Origin: Pseudoalteromonas sp. BSi20652
Lineage (GTDB): Bacteria; Pseudomonadota; Gammaproteobacteria; Enterobacterales; Alteromonadaceae
Reading direction: 5' to 3'
NCBI RefSeq assembly: GCF_000239855.1
Contig: NZ_BADT01000091.1
Location: 1 to 64,000 of the forward strand
Length of the DNA stretch: 64,000 nucleotides
Part shown: piece by piece, positions 9,702 to 17,655 of the stretch
Position numbering within the stretch: the first letter of the stretch is position 1
Layout: each line of letters begins with the position of its first letter
Made by a program: the position numbers and the translations under genes
The notes under the pieces: model-generated
Database searches by the model: none
What the model saw: the letters and a program-made list of their open reading frames with translations, nothing else
What the model was told of the DNA's origin: nothing

Positions 9702-11672
9702 TTAACCGAATAAACCTTTTAATTTATCTTTAATCTTATCCTTTGCTTTATCTTTGGCTTTTTCTTTTGCCTCATCAACCTTCTGCTTAGCTTCATCCTT
9801 AAGCGCATTACCCACATCAAGCTTTATACCCACATCGTGGAAAGGCCCTTTTATACGAAGTGGTATTTTAAAACCAGTACTGTCATCAGTGGTTCCCTGT
9901 CCTTCGATTGACCCTACTATACCTGTAACCAAACGGTAGTTAAGCGTTGTTTGCGGTAAATCAACGTCACCTTCACCTGATATTCTTATGAGTGGACTAA
10001 TAAGAGATAAATCAGTATTTTTACCAACACCATTAGTAAAGTTAAAACTTCCAGTTAGTGCAGAGAAATCTGTTTTTTCTGATTCTTCAAATCCGGTATC
10101 TAATCCCTCAGATGCTGCACCAAAGTTTCCTGAAATGAGTTCCTTACCTTTACGAACCATCTCAGCTATATTCGCACCTTTTACAGCTCCATCAGCAAAC
10201 TCAAATCCAAGCTTTCCGTTAAGCGCACCAATAAACGACTTTTGACTTTGGCCAGTTGTGTTTAGGTTCCAATTTAAAGACCCCTTACCCATTAGCTTGT
10301 CAAAACCTGCCGCATCCGTTAATAAAGGCTGTGCATCTATTCCAGCTAAGTCAAAGTTAGTTGATATTTTATAAGGTACTTGTTGTGCGTTTACATTAAT
10401 AACGCCTTTACCTGACCCTTCATAAGCAGAAAAGCTATCTAGGCTAAGTTTTGCAATGCTATTTTTTAAAGCAACAGTAAATTGATTTGCACCCAACTTA
10501 ATATCGTTAGCTTTTAATCCACTTGAGCGAATAACTACATTCGCATCTAGTGAATTTAACGCACTTAGATCAATTTTAGTGTCATCCCATACTATTGGCT
10601 CTGCAGGTTTATCATTTTGCTCTACTGGCTCTTCTTGTTTTGCTACTGCTTCAGGTAGGTACGGGTTTAAATCAAGCATACCTAAATCAATATCAGCATT
10701 TACAGCTAAACGCTTACCTAGGTTAAGTTCGCTCTTACCTTTTATTTCCAATGCGTCTAACGTTGCAACTAAATCGTCTAAATTAAATTTTTCACCTGCT
10801 AGGTGCATTTTACCGTTTACACTAAATGCGTTAAAAGCATTGTCTTTAGCGTCTAACTCTACACCTTGCCATTTTGCAATACTTTTAACAGACTCACCGC
10901 TTAGTGATAACTGACCTTTAATATCTTGGCCTTGTTTAGCGATGCTCCCTTCGAACGTTAAATCAACTAAACGAGAATCTAAGGTTTGTTTAACATTAAA
11001 AGTAGCACCTTCAATTGCTTTAGCAGGAGTATCTAATTTTATATCAAGCTCAAAACGCTCTTGCATATAAGTAATACCCCCTTTTACTTCTAATGTTTTA
11101 CGAAGTGAAGGAAGTAAAATAGCGAGTTCTAAATCGCTAATTTGTTGTTTGGCACCGGTTTGACCATCTAGATAAGTAAATGTGCCGCCATAAATAGCAA
11201 CCTCACCTAACTCAATATCAAAGCTATCTGGAAGCTTTATCGCTTCACCTGATTGGCTTTGCTCTTTAGGTTGCTCTGCAACTGCATCAAACAACTGCCA
11301 ATTAGCTTTACCATTTTTGTCAGTTTCTAATAGGATATTTGGCTCGTTTATAACAAACTTATCTAATTTAAACTCACCACCAAATAATGAAAACCAAGGT
11401 ATGTGTACAGCAAGCTGTTTCATACTCGCCATATCGGCGCGCGAACCTGATTCCATATTTGCAAAATGCACGTCGTTAAGTTCTAATTTTAATGCAGGGA
11501 ATACGCTAAGTGTTTTATCACCTTTAATAGTAAGAGTGCGCCCTGTTGTTTGTTCTACCTGCTGCGACACTTTATTAAAAATAGTATCAGTAGGGATTAA
11601 AAACGGTGCGGCAACAATTAGTGCTATACATAGTAAAAGTATTACACCTACAATTTTAAGTAAGGTTTTCAT
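9702..11672 (-). CDS. asmA: AsmA family protein
   Basis: 656 residues. One N-terminal membrane helix (about residues 5-25) anchors a long periplasmic beta-rich body. AsmA signatures include the N-terminal GRTLTIKGDKTLSVFPALKL and the C-terminal segment GALNGKLGFEFADGAVKGAN. Family members are thought to bridge inner and outer membranes for phospholipid transport and outer-membrane homeostasis. The last 35 residues are a lysine- and acid-rich amphipathic repeat (KAKDKAKDKIKDKLK). It appears monocistronic, with its own terminator, and occupies the place where the S10 operon would be expected. The exact subfamily was not resolved. Confidence 0.85.
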   Translation of the reverse strand: MKTLLKIVGVILLLCIALIVAAPFLIPTDTIFNKVSQQVEQTTGRTLTIKGDKTLSVFPALKLELNDVHFANMESGSRADMASMKQLAVHIPWFSLFGGEFKLDKFVINEPNILLETDKNGKANWQLFDAVAEQPKEQSQSGEAIKLPDSFDIELGEVAIYGGTFTYLDGQTGAKQQISDLELAILLPSLRKTLEVKGGITYMQERFELDIKLDTPAKAIEGATFNVKQTLDSRLVDLTFEGSIAKQGQDIKGQLSLSGESVKSIAKWQGVELDAKDNAFNAFSVNGKMHLAGEKFNLDDLVATLDALEIKGKSELNLGKRLAVNADIDLGMLDLNPYLPEAVAKQEEPVEQNDKPAEPIVWDDTKIDLSALNSLDANVVIRSSGLKANDIKLGANQFTVALKNSIAKLSLDSFSAYEGSGKGVINVNAQQVPYKISTNFDLAGIDAQPLLTDAAGFDKLMGKGSLNWNLNTTGQSQKSFIGALNGKLGFEFADGAVKGANIAEMVRKGKELISGNFGAASEGLDTGFEESEKTDFSALTGSFNFTNGVGKNTDLSLISPLIRISGEGDVDLPQTTLNYRLVTGIVGSIEGQGTTDDSTGFKIPLRIKGPFHDVGIKLDVGNALKDEAKQKVDEAKEKAKDKAKDKIKDKLKGLFG

Positions 11673-11804
11673 GATCGTCCTTTCAAACGTGCAAATAATG
11701 TTCTTATCATAGCGAGTGTTAGCCTTAAAATCATTGTCGTTCTGATAAAAAAGCTTTTTATTAGATATTACATTCTTCTCCTGAATCGCCCCTGAAACAT
11801 TTTG

Positions 11805-11874
11805 ATACCTTTAGGTTACAAATAAATATTGACTCAATGAAACCTTAAGGTTACATTGATACCTACAGGTTACA
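11805..11874 (+). promoter_or_regulatory. promoter with three operator-like palindromes
   Basis: Three copies of a palindrome of form ACCTWNAGGT followed by TACA (cores 11807-11816, 11842-11851, 11861-11870). Between the first and third is a promoter: -35 TTGACT (11829-11834), 17-base spacer, -10 TACATT (11852-11857). The middle copy fills the spacer and the third overlaps the start region. This layout fits repression, most simply by the small XRE regulator encoded two genes downstream. Confidence 0.7.
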
Positions 11875-11907
11875 AAAAATACTCAATACAATTACAGGAT
11901 GATTACT

Positions 11908-12333
11908 ATGAAACAACAAGATATAAAAACAGAAGAACAATTTATGAGACATAATATACGGTTTTGTATAAGCGCTGGCGTAGTTTGTTTACTTCTCAGT
12001 GTTTACTCACTAACTAACCATAATATAGAAGAGATGATAATTGTTGGAATGAGCGTTTTATTTTACATGGTTGTAACCGCTATTTTTATGATTAAAGCAG
12101 GCTTTCCGCTAAAAATGTATTTTAAATATGCTTATAAAGATGAGTTTCTAAACACCATTGACATTAATGCCTATAAACATACAACTTGTGCATTTGGGGT
12201 TTGCCTTCTTGGTGTTTTGTATAATAACGATTCAATACCTAGCGAGGTTTCGCATGCAAATATGGCAATATTTTACTTAGGTATTATGATCTTAGTATAT
12301 GGAGTATCATTGCTTTGGCAAAGTCGTGATTAG
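11908..12333 (+). CDS. small integral membrane protein, unknown function
   Basis: 141 residues with about four hydrophobic segments (near 18-36, 43-63, 88-106 and 116-136) and little else; I do not recognise a named family with confidence. I start it at the ATG at 11908, which has AGGA 8 bases upstream; an earlier in-frame ATG (11899) overlaps that ribosome site. It is followed 8 bases later by a small XRE regulator. Membrane-protein plus tiny XRE-regulator pairs are common in bacteria and usually autoregulated. The pairing suggests the regulator controls this protein in response to an unknown signal. Confidence 0.75.
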   Translation: MKQQDIKTEEQFMRHNIRFCISAGVVCLLLSVYSLTNHNIEEMIIVGMSVLFYMVVTAIFMIKAGFPLKMYFKYAYKDEFLNTIDINAYKHTTCAFGVCLLGVLYNNDSIPSEVSHANMAIFYLGIMILVYGVSLLWQSRD

Positions 12334-12341
12334 GAGTGGAT

Positions 12342-12542
12342 ATGCAAAATAACATAGCAAAGTATCGAAAAGAGGCTGGGGTTTCACAGCAAGAACTTGC
12401 TGATGCTATTAGTGTATCGCGTAAAACAATAAGTACAGTAGAAACGGCACGATTTACCCCTTCGGTAATAATTGCTCTAAAAATAGCAAAGCATTTTAAT
12501 ACCTCAGTTGAAAGTCTCTTTGTACTAGATGAAAACGATTGA
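12342..12542 (+). CDS. small XRE-family (Cro/CI-type) HTH regulator
   Basis: 66-residue protein that is almost only a helix-turn-helix domain: KYRKEAGVSQQELADAISVS followed by RKTISTVETARFTPSV. It resembles the YozG/YgzD type of minimal XRE regulators. The ATG at 12342 with GGAG 5 bases upstream is preferred over a GTG two codons earlier. Second gene of a two-gene operon with a membrane protein; likely binds the three palindromes upstream of the operon (inference). Confidence 0.88.
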   Translation: MQNNIAKYRKEAGVSQQELADAISVSRKTISTVETARFTPSVIIALKIAKHFNTSVESLFVLDEND

Positions 12543-12697
12543 TACATATTAAAGCGTTAGTCTCATACTATTAGTAAAAACACCGATTTAGCATCTTCAA
12601 TTACAACGTATGGAGGACAGCGCTGTTGTTATTGGTGTAATTGCGCTAAAATAGACCAGCAAAAAAATATATATATAATCCGGAGATTCTACAAGGC

Positions 12698-13861
12698 ATG
12701 AAAACACTGCTAATTTCACCGTCAAAAATGACGCTAGGCGAACAAGAAAATCAAATCTATCAGAACATTCTGAAGCAATCCTCAGAGTTAAGCCTTAACC
12801 TTATGGCCGTGAAAGTAGAAAACCACCCTGATGATTTTTTACCTTGGTGCTATGAGCTACTTAATGCAAGTAGAGATCGTCTGAACTACGATTTACTAGA
12901 ACCACAACAGTTACCTGTGCTTAAAAAGCTACATGACCTACTTACTTCGGCTATTAGTTTTCTACAAGTTAAAACACTACGCGTAGCCCCTTGGCCTGTA
13001 GTTAGCGTATTTGTTGAACAGCATAAAGACGTGATCGCACTTGATGAGCAACTTCGCTTAGTAAGCTACATTAAAAGCATTCGCGAACAATCTCTTAAAG
13101 ATATGATCCCTGAAGACTTACTTGCGTTTAGCGGTAAGCACATGGCATCACTTGATCCAAGCACATACAACTTTGACGTTGAATGGTTTGCATCGACAAA
13201 GAGTGCTAAAAGTTTTCATCAAATGCTTGGTGATTTACCAGGTGATTTTGACGACGCATTAGCAAATATTCCACTTGAAGGCGATATCACTCAATACGAA
13301 TATCAACAATTTGTTGCTGCTTACTCAAAAGTATTTACCGACAATAATGAAAAGCCAACTCTTGCACCTGCAACTCGCTTGTTAGCAATGCGTCGCCCTG
13401 ATTTATTTACACCGATTACCAACAATAAACTAGATGCATTATGTGGTGCGCTTGGTGTTTCTAAACTTAAAAATAGTGATTTTGAGCGTTACTGGCAAGA
13501 TATCGTAAAAGGTATTCAAGCTATGTCATGGTATAAAATGGCAAATGCAAGTAACGAACTAGAGGAACAATTAGTTTCAATAAAAGCACTAATACCATGT
13601 TTCTTTTACTATGCAGATGCTAAAACACCTGATAACTCTAACTACATCAAGTTACTTAGCAAACCAAAGCGTAGTACAACAACGACTGGTAAAACTCAAC
13701 GTAGAGGCAAAGAGTCTGCAGAAATTTTAGTAGACCGCGCACTTGCAGCTGACGATATCCCAGAGCATATTCGTAGTAAACGTGATTCTATCATTAATGA
13801 AGTTCAAAAAGGTCGCGGCGTTAACGAAACAATTAGTCTTATGCGCACTATTTTTGGCTAA
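12698..13861 (+). CDS. conserved hypothetical protein, unknown function
   Basis: 387 residues, soluble, with no signal peptide or membrane helix. I do not recognise the family. The first 180 residues are mostly helical by composition. A segment near 220-260 (ATRLLAMRRPDLFTPITNNK, then LDALCGALGVSK) weakly recalls a helical motif found in some McrB-type and other defence proteins, but that is not enough to name it. A basic, Thr-rich linker (about 325-340) leads to a helical tail. It stands alone between the XRE pair and the torF-like gene and is followed by a hairpin terminator. Confidence 0.7.
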   Translation: MKTLLISPSKMTLGEQENQIYQNILKQSSELSLNLMAVKVENHPDDFLPWCYELLNASRDRLNYDLLEPQQLPVLKKLHDLLTSAISFLQVKTLRVAPWPVVSVFVEQHKDVIALDEQLRLVSYIKSIREQSLKDMIPEDLLAFSGKHMASLDPSTYNFDVEWFASTKSAKSFHQMLGDLPGDFDDALANIPLEGDITQYEYQQFVAAYSKVFTDNNEKPTLAPATRLLAMRRPDLFTPITNNKLDALCGALGVSKLKNSDFERYWQDIVKGIQAMSWYKMANASNELEEQLVSIKALIPCFFYYADAKTPDNSNYIKLLSKPKRSTTTTGKTQRRGKESAEILVDRALAADDIPEHIRSKRDSIINEVQKGRGVNETISLMRTIFG

Positions 13862-13871
13862 ATAAATCTAA

Positions 13872-13906
13872 CCTAGCTGTATTTTTCTGGTGCAGCTAGG
13901 CTAATT
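13872..13906 (+). terminator. hairpin after the 387-residue gene
   Basis: Stem CCTAGCTG (13872-13879) pairs with CAGCTAGG (13893-13900), followed by a short CTAATTTA run. The T tract is poor, so this may be a weak terminator. Confidence 0.5.
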
Positions 13907-13909
13907 TAT

Positions 13910-13924
13910 GCACCACTGATGTGC
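13910..13924 (+). promoter_or_regulatory. NtrC-like enhancer site
   Basis: GCACCACTGATGTGC fits the NtrC pattern GCACY-N5-RGTGC with one mismatch. It lies about 115 bases upstream of a sigma54-like promoter, a normal distance for an enhancer. Both would serve the TorF-type porin gene downstream. Single-site match by eye only. Confidence 0.45.
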
Positions 13925-14023
13925 GCAACATATTCCCTCAAGCTATATCCTCCCTTTATCCATAAAGTATAAGCTATTGTTTTTAATATATAAAAAACAA
14001 TCTTTAATAAAAAACAATGAAAC

Positions 14024-14039
14024 TGGCACATACAGTGCA
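14024..14039 (+). promoter_or_regulatory. sigma54-like promoter for torF-type gene
   Basis: TGGCACATACAGTGCA has the -24 GG and -12 GC elements with correct spacing; the -12 box is GTGC instead of TTGC. Genes of this porin family often sit next to glnK-amtB, so nitrogen control through RpoN would make sense. It lies about 100 bases before the gene. Confidence 0.5.
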
Positions 14040-14137
14040 ATTATCCCGTTAGTTAAACAATAAATAGTAACTAGTCAAAGGTTCTGAGTAAATAATAAAA
14101 ACCTAGGCGAGCAAAAATCATATAACGGGAAATGAAC

Positions 14138-14823
14138 ATGCTAAAACTAAAAAAACCATCGCTATCAGTGCGATAGCTTTAATGGGTGCAACATCTTTAA
14201 CATCAACAGCAGTGCATGCTGAAGTAACTGCTAACGCTGCAGCAACATCAAACTACTTATGGCGCGGTCAAGAGCAAACTGGCGGAGACGCAGCCATTTC
14301 AGGCGGTATTGATTATGCTGATGAATCGGGCTTTTACGCAGGTACTTGGGTTTCAAATGCATCGTGGGCAGATGAAATGACCTATGAGCTAGATTTATAC
14401 GCTGGCTTTGGTGGCGACATTAACGAAAGTGTTAGCTACGATGTTGGTTATATTTATTATGCTTATCCAGACGCTGCATCAGGTGCAGATGCCGATTTTT
14501 CTGAAATTTACGGTAGTATTAGTGTTGAAGGCTTTACTTTTGGTGCATCGGTTCTTGCAACATCGGCTGCAAGTGGCGATGGTACAGACTTTGGTGACTC
14601 ACTTTATTTAACAGCTGATTATGGCTTTGCTGTTGGTAGCAACGGTACTGAAATGGCACTACATATAGGTCATTACTCTGGTGACTTTATTGGCGATGAC
14701 AATATCCTAGACTACGGTGTATCTATTTCAAAAGACGGTTTTACATTTGGTTTGTCTGACACTGATATAGATGGTTCAGATATTAAAGCTTACGTTGCTT
14801 ATTCTGTAGACTTTAATTTATAA
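14138..14823 (+). pseudogene. TorF-family putative porin with frameshift in signal peptide
   Basis: From 14182 the frame encodes an outer-membrane barrel of the TorF/TIGR02001 porin family (EVTANAAATSNYLWRGQEQT start, ending in VAYSVDFNL). No usable start with a full signal peptide exists in this frame: from 14182 only MGATSLTSTAVHA precedes the mature part. Just upstream, in another frame, is ATG (14138) with GGGA 7 bases before it. One extra A in the run near 14143-14146 would join them into MLKTKKTIAISAIALMGA..., a normal signal peptide. So the gene has either a one-base deletion that blocks export or a sequencing error. The rest is intact. Confidence 0.75.
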
Positions 14824-14848
14824 AAAATGTGTTACTTGCTGCAACACG

Positions 14849-14872
14849 AAGGGCCTTTTGGCCCTTTTCTCG
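14849..14872 (+). terminator. terminator after torF-type gene
   Basis: Stem AAGGGCC (14849-14855), TTTT loop, GGCCCTT (14860-14866), followed by TTCTCGTTTTT. Located 26 bases beyond the stop codon. Confidence 0.8.
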
Positions 14873-15012
14873 TTTTTGAAAAAGACATCTCACACCTGTT
14901 AACAAACCGTTACAATTGAATGAAAAAAATACATACTTTTTCCTTTATTCTATTACCTAGTCACTGGGCATTTATAACTGCCTAGCCATAAAATAGGTAT
15001 AAAGGAATAATA

Positions 15013-15726
15013 ATGAAATCACCTAACGCGTTTAGCGCCCTACTCGATATTTATATAAGTCCTAGTAAAGCTTTCAATGGTGTTGAACACGCCAAAGGTT
15101 GGTCATGGTTAGCATTTATATGTATTACCCTTGCTAGTATCGCTAGTGTTTATATTTTTTACTCTAGTGTTGATATGCAGTTTTTGATTAATGAGCAAGT
15201 AGCAGCATCAACTATTGATGCGACGATTGGCGAGCAAAAAGCAATTCGTCAAAGTATAGAGCTAAATGCAGAAAACCAAATTTGGTTTGCTCTGTTTGGC
15301 AGCGTAATGGGGCTAGCTATTATGAATGCACTCATGGCACTTTATTATATGCTTGTGGCTAAACAAGATCCTGAATCAGAACATAGCTACGGAGCTTGGT
15401 ATGGATTCTCTACCTGGACAGTGATGCCAGTTGTTATTTCAAGCCTAGGCACAATTGCCCTTGTACTTAGTGCAAGTACCGATCAAATATCTCAAACAGC
15501 GGTATTTAGCTACGCATCTATTAACCAATTAATAATAGGACTTGAAATTGGCCATCCTTTTTATAGCTTATTAGAATCAATAAACTTATTTAGCTTTTGG
15601 AGCATTGCGCTGGGAATGATCGGCTTAAAATGTTGGACTAATTTTTCAACTAACAAAGCACTCCTATTCTCTGCACTTCCTTCAATTATTATTTTTGGTG
15701 TTTGGGCAATCATTGCAGCAATATAA
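15013..15726 (+). CDS. YIP1-family integral membrane protein
   Basis: 237 residues with about five membrane helices and the N-terminal SALLDIYISPSKAFNGVEHA segment typical of bacterial YIP1-domain proteins. Function in bacteria is not established. It has AAGGA before the ATG and is followed directly by a MacA-like adaptor, a MacB-like ATPase and a permease, a recurring arrangement in Alteromonadales and Shewanella. It probably belongs to that exporter operon as an accessory membrane protein (inference from position). Confidence 0.8.
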   Translation: MKSPNAFSALLDIYISPSKAFNGVEHAKGWSWLAFICITLASIASVYIFYSSVDMQFLINEQVAASTIDATIGEQKAIRQSIELNAENQIWFALFGSVMGLAIMNALMALYYMLVAKQDPESEHSYGAWYGFSTWTVMPVVISSLGTIALVLSASTDQISQTAVFSYASINQLIIGLEIGHPFYSLLESINLFSFWSIALGMIGLKCWTNFSTNKALLFSALPSIIIFGVWAIIAAI

Positions 15727-15781
15727 CTCTTAAGTGGAGGTAGATACTAACTCCACATTACTTAATTCACGGATAGATAAA

Positions 15782-16948
15782 ATGAAAAAAGCAATAATCA
15801 TCATACTGGCTGTAGGCGCATTTATAGCCCTAATTGTATCAAAAAAAATTTCTGGCGACGAAAAACAAGCTGAAGTAAATATTGCTCAAGTAGAGCTAGG
15901 CGACATTGCTGACTCAATAATGGCTTCAGGTAATTTAGTTTTTAATACACAAGTGCAATTACGCTCTGAAGTAACAGGCCGAGTAGATAAAATATTTGTT
16001 CAAGAAGGCCAGGGAGTTAAACAAGGCGATATGTTAATGCGCCTTGATACAACTGCTTTTGAATCAGAAGTTACCCGCAGTAAAGCAATCCTTCGCGCCA
16101 CAGAAATTGAAATTAAACATAATAAAACACGCCTTGCTAACCTAGAGCGCCAACTTAAAAGACAAAAAGATTTATACGATGTAGGTTTAGGTAATCAAGA
16201 AAGCTTTGAAAATATTGAAAGCGCACGCGACCTGGCTAAAATCGATATTGAATCACGAATAGAGTCGTACAACCAAGCACAAGCGTCACTACAAATTGCG
16301 CAAGATCGCTTAAGTAAAAGTGTATTTAGAGCGCCAATGAGCGGCTTGCTTGCATCAGTAAATATTAAAGAAGGTGAAACCGTTATAGCTGGTACTACTA
16401 ATATTATTGGCTCTGATTTAATGCTAGTAGCCGACCCAAGCGCTATTTTAGCCGAGCTACGTGTTGATGAAACCGACATTGCGAGTATTAAGCTTAACCA
16501 AAAAGCGAATATTTATGCTGCCGCATACCCAAATAAACCATTTAGCGGCACAGTAATCAATATTGGTACATCAGCTAAAAACCAAGCCGGCTCTCAAGGT
16601 TTATCGTTTAAAGTAAAAGTATTGCTCGATACTACTGAGCGCCAGCTATATGCAGGAATGAGTTGTAGAGCAGAGATCGCAACAAGCATTGCCGAAAATG
16701 GTTTAAAACTTCCAATAGAAGCAATCCAAAAAGAAGACGATAAAACATTTGTATGGCGACTTAATAGCGATAACACAGTTAGCAAAATTGCCGTAACTGT
16801 TGGAATATCATCTGATATAGAGCAAGCAATTACTGACGGCTTAACTGAGGGCGACAAAATAGTTATTGGTCCTGCGCGCCCAATAAGTCTCCTGACTGAA
16901 GGTGATGTGGTAAAACTTAAATCAGATGCAGACAAGGAAGATGCCTAA
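15782..16948 (+). CDS. MacA-like periplasmic adaptor (HlyD/MFP family)
   Basis: 388 residues. An N-terminal anchor helix (MKKAIIIILAVGAFIALIVS) is followed by a barrel-sandwich (lipoyl) half motif GRVDKIFVQEGQGVKQGDML, a coiled-coil hairpin (about 100-180), the second half motif FRAPMSGLLASVNIKEGE and a beta-barrel domain. Adaptors of this kind link a MacB permease to an outer-membrane exit duct. The frame opens earlier at a GTG (15734), but the ATG at 15782 places the anchor at the N-terminus. Overlaps the ATPase gene by one base (TAATG). Confidence 0.88.
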   Translation: MKKAIIIILAVGAFIALIVSKKISGDEKQAEVNIAQVELGDIADSIMASGNLVFNTQVQLRSEVTGRVDKIFVQEGQGVKQGDMLMRLDTTAFESEVTRSKAILRATEIEIKHNKTRLANLERQLKRQKDLYDVGLGNQESFENIESARDLAKIDIESRIESYNQAQASLQIAQDRLSKSVFRAPMSGLLASVNIKEGETVIAGTTNIIGSDLMLVADPSAILAELRVDETDIASIKLNQKANIYAAAYPNKPFSGTVINIGTSAKNQAGSQGLSFKVKVLLDTTERQLYAGMSCRAEIATSIAENGLKLPIEAIQKEDDKTFVWRLNSDNTVSKIAVTVGISSDIEQAITDGLTEGDKIVIGPARPISLLTEGDVVKLKSDADKEDA

Positions 16949-17655
16949 TGTCTGCGGTAATCAAACTTGAGCATATTAATAAACAATACAAAATGGGCTC
17001 AGAGGTATTCAAAGCACTTGATGATGTAAACGTACATATAATGCAAAACGAGTACGTGGCGATTATAGGACCTTCTGGTTCAGGCAAGTCGACTTTAATG
17101 AACTTATTAGGCTGTTTAGATACACCCAGTAGTGGTGAGTACTACTTAAAAGACAAACTAGTAAAAAGTATGACCGAGACAGAGCTTGCTCATCAGCGTA
17201 ATGAAAGCGTTGGGTTTATATTTCAAAGCTTTAACTTAATACCACGTGCAACCGCACTAGAAAATGTAATGCAGCCTTTAGTGTATCGCTTTATTCCTAG
17301 CAAACAGCGCAAGCAACAAGCCCTAAAAGCACTAAAGCGGGTAGGCCTCGGTGATAAAGTTAATCATTTATCTAGCCAACTATCAGGCGGGCAACGTCAA
17401 CGTGTTGCTATTGCCCGCGCTTTAGTCACTAAACCACATATATTATTAGGAGATGAACCTACTGGTAACCTTGATAGTAAAACGACCCGCGAAATTATGG
17501 CTTTATTTGATGAGCTGCATAACGAAGGTCACACTATTATTTTAGTAACACATGAGCAAGAAATTGCCGATCATTGCCAACGCGTAATTCGTTTGGTCGA
17601 CGGTAAAGTGGTAAGTGATGTCACTAAAGATGAAGGAATTAAGCAGCATGTTTAA
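16948..17655 (+). CDS. ABC transporter ATP-binding protein (MacB/LolD type)
   Basis: 235 residues. Walker A GPSGSGKST (41-49), signature LSGGQRQRVAIARAL, Walker B ILLGDEPTGNLD and switch histidine LVTHE are all intact. It couples ATP hydrolysis to the mechanotransmission permease encoded next. Start and stop overlap with both neighbours, so the three exporter genes are translationally coupled. The ATPase is separate from the permease, unlike fused E. coli MacB. Substrate unknown. Confidence 0.92.
   Translation: MSAVIKLEHINKQYKMGSEVFKALDDVNVHIMQNEYVAIIGPSGSGKSTLMNLLGCLDTPSSGEYYLKDKLVKSMTETELAHQRNESVGFIFQSFNLIPRATALENVMQPLVYRFIPSKQRKQQALKALKRVGLGDKVNHLSSQLSGGQRQRVAIARALVTKPHILLGDEPTGNLDSKTTREIMALFDELHNEGHTIILVTHEQEIADHCQRVIRLVDGKVVSDVTKDEGIKQHV

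Noticed and set aside
12666-12679. ATATATATAT run before the 387-residue gene as a repeat of interest
   Set aside because: It looks like part of an AT-rich upstream region near a possible -10; no repeat unit expansion is visible.
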